From contig CM033119.1 of assembly GCA_019321725.1 (NCBI GenBank), positions 3,497,865 through 3,561,864 of the forward strand: a DNA stretch of 64,000 nucleotides. Reading direction: 5' to 3'. The DNA is from Paulownia fortunei (lineage: Eukaryota > Streptophyta > Magnoliopsida > Lamiales > Paulowniaceae). Each line of letters starts with the position of its first letter. The stretch's first letter is position 1. Below, piece after piece: positions 55,344 to 64,000 of this stretch. A model generated the notes under the pieces. It made no database searches, had not been told where the DNA came from, and saw nothing but the letters and a program-made list of their open reading frames with translations. The translations under genes and the position numbers were made by a program.

Positions 55344-57800
55344 GACCCTGATGGTGAATAGACTGAACTGATGATTAGGAATCTATATTCTTTTTTTTTT
55401 TTCCTCAGGGAATATATGAAAATAAATATATGGACTCATATAAATAAGAAAACATATCCCAAAATTCTAATTTGGTCTTCCAAAATTGTTGGGATGTATA
55501 ATGGGGCCAATCATTGCATTAAAATATATCAAGCATCAACCCCCATTTTTGTTACATAAATCACCCAAAAATCAAGTCGGCTCAAAGAGTCCGAAGATCC
55601 TCAAAATTTCTACTAAGTTCGAATGTTTATGAAATTCTGAATATTATTTTTGATAATTTTGAATTAATGAGAAATAATATATAAGTGAGATCTCTCTCAG
55701 TTAAAATTAGTGAATAATAATAAAAATTATTTTCCTACATATTTTAAACCACCAAATAAATACTATGTATTTTTAAAGTGAAACGTTTAGTATATGTGTT
55801 ATATTTATTCGTATAATATTTGATGAATAATATTTGATGAATAATATTATATTTTATAAGTATTTATAATATTTAAATATAACCTAAAAATTATTCAAAA
55901 TTATCTATTAGTATAATGGAATATCATATAAATAAAAAACAAAAATTCTTCTAATTTATGAATATATTATTTCTTATTAAGTAGTTATCTTTAAGTTATA
56001 TCATAATTATAAATTAAATAACATAAAAATCCTCGCATAATTTAAAATAAGTACAAACATAATTTATATAAAAATAATATCAAAATAAATTATATTTTTT
56101 CTTTTAAATAATTATTTTATATTCGTATTTTACCCGTTCACCTACTAATCCGTATATTAACTATTTTCATATTTTTTGCTGATTTTTTCACTGGATTTTT
56201 TAATAAAAATCCCCAATATAATTGTACATATAAATACTAAAATTTTCCCATCTTGTATTTAACTAATTAGGAGCGAGACTAGCTAATTGGTTATGAATCA
56301 GGTTCAAATGCTATCTTAGGTATGTCTTGCTAGGGGCAAAACCACATGTGTATCATCATTTTTCTACTATCAATATTTAATGTGATGTGTTTTATATTAT
56401 CAATATTTAGCTAATAATTTCTGTTCATGATTTAAAGTTGGATATTGGGGTCATCTTAGAAACTCATTCTATCAATATTGCAGGCGTATTGTTTTAGTAA
56501 AGCTTTTATGAGATTTAGTCATCACTTCATACAAATCATAATTATTTTTTATTATTTTTAATATGCTATAACAACTTACTATATCAATATCATATATACA
56601 AATATTTTTAGTTTTAAAAAATACATAATTGTGCTAATTGAAAATATCCAAAGTTTCATAGAAAATCTTCAATCTCTTCTATAAATTCTTATGGTTTTTT
56701 TTTCTTTCTGAAATTGAGACCAAAATTTTAGATATATTTAAATTTTTTATAAATTTATAATTTCGAAATATATATCGATACCAAAATTTAAAGTCTTAGA
56801 GTGTGATCGATATGAAGGAATAAAATTAGGTAAAGAATGGAATGATGTATGTATACTAATTCTTATATTTGGTACGTGTAAGGAATGAAATTGTCATTTC
56901 TTATTCGATTTCAATCTCATAATTAGTAATTAGAAATGAGTGACATGAATTGAATAAAATAATTTTAAACACTAAAATATCCTTAATAGAAATTTTACGA
57001 AATCAAATTATATTCAATATGGTGTGCATCAATAAGTTTGTTAAACAATATATATATATATATATGGAATATAGATAAAATCTTTATATTAACATATTTA
57101 AAAAAAAATACAAAAAATTAATAAATGGGTCTCAAAATAAGTCTCAGATTTTATTTTTTATAGATTTGGATAGAAACTGAATACGACCTGTTAAAATATT
57201 ACACAATGTATGTATTTATGTAACGTAAATTTATATATATAATTATGCATATTACATATATACTGAAAATATAAATATAATACTCTTATAATAAAAATAT
57301 AAAATTAATTAGTCGTTTAGGCTAATAATGTAAAAGTAATAAATATATTTAAAACTTTTAACTTTTTAATAATTAAAATATAAATAATTATTTTTTATTA
57401 ATAACATTAGTTTCTCATATATAAAAATTCCAAGTTTATAAAAATCTTGATTGATTGGATTTCGAATTTATTAATATTTTTGTTAGATTGATCAGATCAA
57501 CAATTGAATTGATCCTACTAATTAAACTAATAATCAATCTCAAAATTAATTTAATTATTAATTTAATTATAAAAATACTAATAGAAAATATGAGCCGAAA
57601 AAGAAAACAATTCCATTAATATTCAATGACATTCACCGACTACATGGAATGAGACAGAACACAAACAGAGCAACCGTCTTACATACTTACGGGCCAACTT
57701 ATTATTCTAAAAATTTGATTTGGTACGAGGTTAGGTATCATTGGCAAAGAAGATACAATCTACAATAGCTATTGAATTTATTTAACAGCAAAATATAGGC

Positions 57801-57820
57801 TAATAATAATAATAATAATA

Positions 57821-57859
<39 letters not shown>
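57801..57859. repeat. (AAT)n(ATT)n palindromic microsatellite
   Basis: About seven TAA units meet about twelve TTA units, producing a perfect inverted repeat able to form a hairpin. Confidence 0.9.
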
Positions 57860-60800
57860 TGTATGTTTCTTCATTCAGCCTATGTTCCACTATTCATAAT
57901 CAATAGTATCAAACATATATCACTCAATGCCTCGTCAATAAATTCGTCTTTAAACATTATGGTTGGTACAACCAAATTATAGCTAACACCATAAAATCTA
58001 CATTTAAACATGCAAATCAATTGTCAGTTGCTTGTTGAGCATTTAAAATTTTTACGTATATCAATTAAGACATTTTATTGAAAAATCTTAGCTTTTTTCA
58101 ATGAATGGTAACTGATTTTAAATGCAATTATGATTTGTAAGTTTCTCCATGGTGGCCAAGGGAGCTTGTAGCTTTTCTAATGGTAGATACTGAATCGAGC
58201 GTTTAATGTTGTACTAAAAATTGAATACTATTGTAATGATGCAATTCAAATTATAAATTTTTATGCAGTACAACGTGTTTCGATTATAATAACTCAATCA
58301 ACACATTGAGTTTGCCACAAGGGCAATTGTGATGATTCTTATACAAGCAATTCCTCCTCAACATCTGGCCCTATTAGGAATGGAAACCTTTGCATTGACT
58401 ATAATACTATTGAATATTTGTGATATAAAAAGTTTGGCTATAATATACAGATTTGAATATTGTGACATAAAATTTTATATATATATCCCAAGATATGTTG
58501 AACATGCCCTTTAACCGTGTCTAACACCTTGTTTATATATATATATAATTTTTAGATAATCAATATTGTATGTTTGATACATCTCTAATTGTGTTAGAAT
58601 TGTATTTGTATTTATAAGATTTTTAAAATTACACCAAATTATTTTTATCATACGGTGATAATTCAATTCAGATATCTAAAACTTATAAACTAGCTTCAAA
58701 ATCGATGGAAAATGATTTCCAAATTGATCGAATTCCCTTTCTTTTTGGGGCAATACATAATAAGTAGGAAGTTTCTTGACTATGAATTACGCCACAAATA
58801 AAGGCCAAAAAGGCATAGTCTGTTTAGGGGCCCCTACTTTTTCCTCTCTCTCTTCGTGGGGGTGATTTTAAATGGTATATACAGCAGTTTATGGGGAAGG
58901 AAAAAAGTTGAATAGTGACAATTCATGGCCATGGTTGGAGGCGCCTACTTTGAAAGTCAAGTTCACATCTTATATGCAATTTAGCTGCATCATGTGAAAC
59001 TTACCTTGTTATGATATTTCGATTATAGAAATTATTTTATACTTGTATTTTGAGAGAATATGATTCGAGAGAATACATTGAATAAAACGTAATGTATTTG
59101 GAAGATAATATATCGGGAATATGTTTGATTTTATTTTTGAGAGAATGTTGAAAAAATAAAAAGAGAATTTAATAATGAATCCAAACATTCTCGAGTAAAT
59201 ACAACATAGTCTTCTCATAAGAAAATAGTTAAAAAAATCTTTTTTTTTCTTTTTTGTGGTACTTTCTGCTATTTTCTGAATACAAAGAGGTAAATTTGCT
59301 ATTTTTCCTATTTATAATATGTTATAAGTTTTGCAAAGTTTTATATAAGTTTGTTCAACAATCACCAAATCAAGTCCTTTAGTGTTGAGTTAAGATAAAT
59401 AGGAAACGCAAAATTTAATTTCCTCCCTCAGATAAACTAGAGAGTAATAAAAGAAATTCTTTTATGTTTTTTAATGAAATAATTGTAAACTTATTACTTT
59501 TTAGAAAATCAATTGTGAACTTCTAAATTAGTTTATATTGACAACGAAATCAATTTTCTCTTGAAAATTAGAAGGGAAAAAAAAATATTCATTCCACTAA
59601 AACTAAAGAACGAAGCTTATTGTATGTAATTAATGCAACAGTTGTGAATTTGACATAAGGAAGGGGAGAATGAATCTTCAAATATTCAAAATTGCAGTAA
59701 TTTTATTAAGAAAGATAAAAAATAATAATAATGATTAAATTACAACTTGATATGTTTAAAAATAATAATGATTAAGTTACAACCTGAACGATCGACAACT
59801 CTTGTTGAGGGTGGATTCTATCCGAAGTTCGAGTTGAGTCAGGAGCAGCGTAAAAATGTAGATCCTATAATATTTTATTATTTTAGCGATTCTCGATGTG
59901 TAAAAATATTCAAATTACTCATTTATCATCACCGTTAAAATTACAATATAAATAGACCGTATGACTTTATTGAAAATATTATTTAGAAGAACATAGTTTT
60001 AGAAGAGAAAGATGGAAAGTTCAGGATTTTCTACGGAAAAAAATTTCAAAAAAAACCCTTAAAAGCAGTCCTATCCTCACTTAAGTCTAGCAAAACCAAA
60101 CCACCCCCACCGCACCACCACGAGGATCACGGCAATATTAATTAGTTATTACACTAACAATTCTAAGTGGAAAGACCCTTGAAATCAGTCCCATCCTCGC
60201 TTAAGTCGCATGTACCACACTTATTGATGGAATACCACGGAACGGGGTTGTCGTGCCGAATTTAATTTAATGGGGGAGGGGATGGCTATTTCTCTCTTTT
60301 TTCTTCTTTTTTCTGTTTGGGTGGGGGCGGTGGCGGGGTGTTGCAACACGCAATAGCAACTTTGAGGGCATTTTTCAGTTTGTCTTTTGAGTAAATTAGA
60401 TACAATTACCATCTATACACATTTAGAATGAAAATTTGAGTACGTTTATATATTCATGGATATTTGGATTGACATTTGTAGATGATTCTGCATTCTCCAT
60501 AAATCATTTTACGTCGCGTGGACGAAACCCCCGAAGGTGCGATAGTGCACGCCATGATTCTGCATCCACGGAGATTCAAACCCTCAATACTCTAGTTTCA
60601 ACTTCTCTTATTTTATCGTTGCGTTATACTCGTAAGATTTTTCTAATTTCTTTCTTCTTCTTTTTTTCCAAAGTAAAACGATCAAAATATTTTATTATGT
60701 TATATCATCAATCAATAATTAAATTATAATTAGTTATTAATCATTTGATACAATGAAAAGACAAGACAAAATATCCATTCTTATGAATGAATTTGAATTC

Positions 60801-61387
60801 AAAATTTAATTATTTTGAGTTATCAATTTTATCATTTGAACTAGATGTTATTGGTCTTTTATGTTATTATCTTTAGAGTAGGTAAACATTCTTGTCGTCC
60901 CGTCTTAGCAGCCGAAAAATTCTTCTTCAACTAATAAAAATCTCTTCCACAATAAACATTATCATAAGCATAGAAAAAAGGGCACAATGCAATGGCTCCT
61001 CATCTTTTGGCAAAATGGTGACATCCCATTCTAATGTCAAAACTATGAAATTCCTCATAAATAAAGGTTCATAAACAGTGCTATGAAGTGGTTTCCACTT
61101 ACTTACCACTGGGAGAATGTGTGTGAAAGACTGACAGTGATCAAACAGACAGAAGATAAAACATGTGTAATTTGACAGCCCACTGTTTTTGCATCCAAAG
61201 TGAATCAAAGTCTTGCACTCATTGGCTTTCCATCTAGTGGATTTAATGTGGAATAGCTTCACAGTTGACTTGTACCCTTATCCAACAGCTCATGTCTGAA
61301 AACGATTTTCATTTTCATTTTTTTTTATAATTACTTCTTGTTTGTTTTTTCTCGGGTTTCTTTCTCACTCACTCAACCGACAAGAGC

Positions 61388-61389
<2 letters not shown>

Positions 61390-61475
<86 letters not shown>
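61390..61475. repeat. (CT)n(AT)n compound microsatellite
   Basis: About 19 CT units are followed by about 23 AT units. Confidence 0.95.
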
Positions 61476-61479
<4 letters not shown>

Positions 61480-61686
61480 AAAATTAATTTGGAAAAATTA
61501 AATTTAACCCATTTTGACGAATAAATAAAGTGAATTCTATTTTATAAAAATAGATATAATTTGATTAAATATAATTTACGTTATGAGTAGATAAGTTTAG
61601 TATATTTGATTTTTCAAAATTAATTTCGGGTGAATGAGAAATTAATGGATAAAATAAGTCATTTAAATAAATGATTGATTATGGAA

Positions 61687-62787
61687 TATTGGGTATGTGA
61701 AAAGTCACAAATTCCACATTGAAGAGTGAAATAACTTTATCTTACATATATAGAATATCACTTTAGTAAGGAGTAATCAAGTGGAGCTCTCCTATGGTGC
61801 ACTCCAGTGGTCTTTTGGCTAGTTTTAATTAATTCAAGAAGTTATGAGAATGGTGCGTAGTACCATTTGAGCCCGCACCCGCACGCCCGCAAACGTCGCA
61901 AATGTCGCATTGGGCGCTTTGGGGCCGCACTTTGCATTGGGTTAGCGAACGTGTGTCATGACAATGTGCGGATGGAAGTTGAATGGGCGTGACCGGACAC
62001 ACAACTGCTGACAAGGCGCGTTCAAAAGCTGTGAGTGGACCGAATTGCTGACATGTCCGTTCGGTTGGCAAGAGCTCACTGGAAGGGGTGTAGATCTTCA
62101 CATAGGGTTGCGATCGGACGGTTGAAATTGATGGTTGGCAAGAGGAGATTGATGGTTGGCAAGAGTTCACTAGAAGAGGTGTGGATCTTCACAGAGGGTT
62201 GCGATCGGATGGTTGATATTAATGGTTGGCAAGAGTTCACTATAAGGGGTGTGGACCTTCGCACAGGGTTGCGATCGGACGGTTGAGATTGATACTTGGC
62301 AATGGGTTTACTGTAAGGAACGTGGACCTTCGCACAAAATTGCAATCTGACGGTTGAAATTGATCCTTAGCAAAAGGATTTATTGTAAGGGTGTGTATCT
62401 TCACAGAGGGATACAATCGTACGACTCAAATTGATTCGAACCGAAAATTACATCCACTCATAAATTGACACAACTCTTCAAAAACTATAAATAGACCCCC
62501 AAATTTCATCATTTTTCATTCATTTAATATATTCTTATCTTTCTCTCAAGTTCAAAAGAGAGTTCCAAAATACTTTTATAATTCGAAAGTTCTTGTAATT
62601 TGTAGTGCTACCATCATAAGAAGTTAGTCATTGTATATTGGGAGACGATTGTCATATCCCGTAAGCACCAAATGTGGGGCAATTTCATCTTAAAAAAAAA
62701 AGAGTTAAACTCTTGTCTCGACTATAGTTGAAATTCTATTAGAAATACTTTAGTTATTTCGATATTACACCTACCAAATTCCCAACA
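61687..62787 (+). mobile_element. Probable copia-like solo LTR
   Basis: It starts TATTGGGTATGTG (canonical TGTTGGG with one change) and ends AATTCCCAACA, mirrored ends as in the LTR at 41119-42102. A TATA box CTATAAATAG is at 62485-62494, about 300 bp before the end, as in an LTR promoter. Upstream are GC-rich segments (61870-62040) and the tandem repeats at 62064-62448. No matching target duplication was found (TGGAA versus TATAT), so the left edge is uncertain. Confidence 0.55.
62064..62448. repeat. Tandem repeat of about 70 bp, five units plus a partial one
   Basis: Units open with GTTGGCAAGAG or CTTGGCAA, contain GTGTGGATCTTCACAGAGG and GTTGCGATCGGACGGTTGA, and end near ATTGATG. An extra short unit sits at about 62133-62153. 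Identity falls toward the right end. The position just before the LTR TATA box suggests U3 enhancer repeats. Confidence 0.8.
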
Positions 62788-64000
62788 TATATATAGCCGA
62801 TGTATTCGTTAAGTATAAATAAATTAAGTTTAAGTTTTGTTTGATTTTTATTCAATTTTAAAATTTGTATTTAAATTTAAATTAAATATTAAATGAGTTG
62901 AACTTGAATAATTTTTTTTAAAAAAAATAAATCCAAATTGAGTATCTTGATATTTTACGTATAATTCATTATAATTCAATTACTGGAGTCAAGTAGCCAA
63001 TTTTTGAAATCTTATCAATAGAAAAAGATGTTCAATCAGACTTGATTCTTATGCTTAAACAATTGAATTTAAACAATTTTTCTCAAACCAAATCTCAAAT
63101 AACTTAGATTCATTTTTCACCTTATAACGCTACTTGGTTCATAATATTTGATTTTCTAAGTTGACATTTAATAGGTAAATGATTATGTTTCTTAACCAAA
63201 CATAAAGAGACCATTACGACAGTTACAATGTAAGACTAAAAGCAGCAAGATTAGATTAAAACCTTGACAAGTAAGGATGGCTACAAAATGATAAGACTAT
63301 TCAAACATAAAAGCAGACAACCATAAATCTTGGCAAGGAAGGATTGGTCCAGCCCTAATTCTATCTTATGTTATTACTTTTAATACCAAATGACTTCCAT
63401 GGTTAAGAAGTTGTGATAACTCCAGCTGGTAATGGAAGGATGCCTTCAGATTTATGTATTTATTATTTTCTCGATTTATACAAACAAGCATGAGAATTTT
63501 TTTATTGCTAGCATGGTGTAATTCATACCATTTGATATGTAACGCTCAATATAGTCATGTGTTTTGTACTTAAAATTACGAAAAGAAAACTCATTTAGTG
63601 ACCACCTATAGTACACAATGACATGATGGCCAACGTAAATACATATTGCAAAGGAATTGAAATAACATTTTGTGATTGAGAACAATCTCGATCTCTAGAT
63701 ATTTCAATCCAAATTTCAAAATTCATGTTCTAGACATGCAATCAAAAGATTTTTAGGCTTCCTAGAATAATTCCAATCAAAATTAACTCTACAATACTTA
63801 AATTATTATGAGGTCTAAAGGGTCGATATGGATAAATAAAAAAATAAATAAATAGACTAATTATTTTTGAATTAAGTCAGCTAAGAATAATTAGAGAGTA
63901 AGAGAGGTCACTCGTGAGGTACGTGAAGTGTGTAAATACTTAGAGACTCTGGAATAGATACAATCAGAAAATCTATGGCTCTGGTTCTAGGTCAAAATCC
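62788..64000. other. AT-rich sequence, nothing recognised
   Basis: No conserved open frame, repeat or RNA gene was seen up to the window edge. Confidence 0.4.

Larger units (their letters stand above)
55400..61686. other. Long AT-rich intergenic region
   Basis: No gene recognised. Open frames are short and lack family resemblance. A tRNA-like stretch near 56268-56340 (TAGCTAATTGG then GGTTCAAATGC, A- and B-box-like) may be an old SINE. A degenerate 37-bp direct repeat (ATCCTCACTTAAGTC / ATCCTCGCTTAAGTC) lies near 60055 and 60175. Confidence 0.4.

Noticed and set aside
60430..60610. tRNA-like GATTCAAACCC stretch
   Set aside because: No cloverleaf or second promoter box could be traced, so neither a tRNA gene nor a SINE is supported.
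61829..62345. Overlapping open frames on both strands
   Set aside because: They follow the 70-bp tandem repeat and give repetitive peptides without family resemblance.
62064..62448. CRISPR-like spacing of repeats
   Set aside because: Units are contiguous tandem repeats without unique spacers, in a plant nuclear context.

Overview
This is a nuclear segment of a plant genome. It is AT-rich, dense in LTR-retrotransposon remains, and its genes carry spliceosomal introns. Both recognisable single genes are plant-type: a PAP29-like purple acid phosphatase and a LOG-type cytokinin-activating phosphoribohydrolase. The proteins look eudicot; the species cannot be named from sequence alone. No rRNA, tRNA, CRISPR array or bacterial-style operon was seen.

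From 1 to about 49.7 kb the window is a local cluster of DUF241/BPS1-like genes (plant-specific, single exon, about 275-284 aa). Five copies have intact reading frames: 1241-2095 (+), 3327-4154 (+), 16631-17485 (-), 37250-38104 (+) and 39597-40421 (-). Five more are near full length but frameshifted, or in one case cut by the window edge: 2-366, 11393-12243, 13416-14239, 45563-46380 and 47630-48483. One pair of truncated copies meets head-on at about 26.14 kb. A more diverged subfamily survives only as pseudogenes or fragments near 16.1, 19.6, 30.0, 30.8, 36.4, 38.5 and 49.2 kb. Two main sequence classes exist: class 1 (284 aa, MECVED) and class 2 (about 275 aa, MDDVED). The copy at 39.6-40.4 kb joins a class 1 head to a class 2 tail. 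Whole units (distal promoter, TATA box, leader with a tiny upstream ORF, gene, 3' flank) were duplicated in both orientations. A large inverted pair has arms at about 36.2-38.2 and 47.5-49.7 kb.

Mobile DNA breaks up the cluster. Two solo LTRs are nested in opposite orientation at 4503-7381, both with 5-bp target duplications. A decayed Ty1/copia element lies at 20.7-24.76 kb; it has lost its integrase region and 3' LTR and is fused to a DUF241 fragment. A 2.7-kb solo LTR occupies 26744-29443. A copia-like solo LTR ends at 42102 and has a perfect AATTG target duplication. A probable TIR element lies at 42.4-44.0 kb, a dispersed repeat pair at 7.48-8.75 and 44.3-45.4 kb, a SINE-like unit near 10.3-10.5 kb, and a probable copia LTR with about 70-bp tandem repeats at 61.7-62.8 kb.

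PAP29 (31865-33813, minus, three coding exons) lies within the cluster. LOG (53554-55171, minus, seven coding exons) lies beyond it, next to long AT-rich intergenic DNA. The DUF241 copies share a promoter architecture and are probably regulated alike, apart from TATA boxes that have grown into (TA)n tracts in three copies. No functional link between the DUF241 array, PAP29 and LOG is visible beyond proximity.
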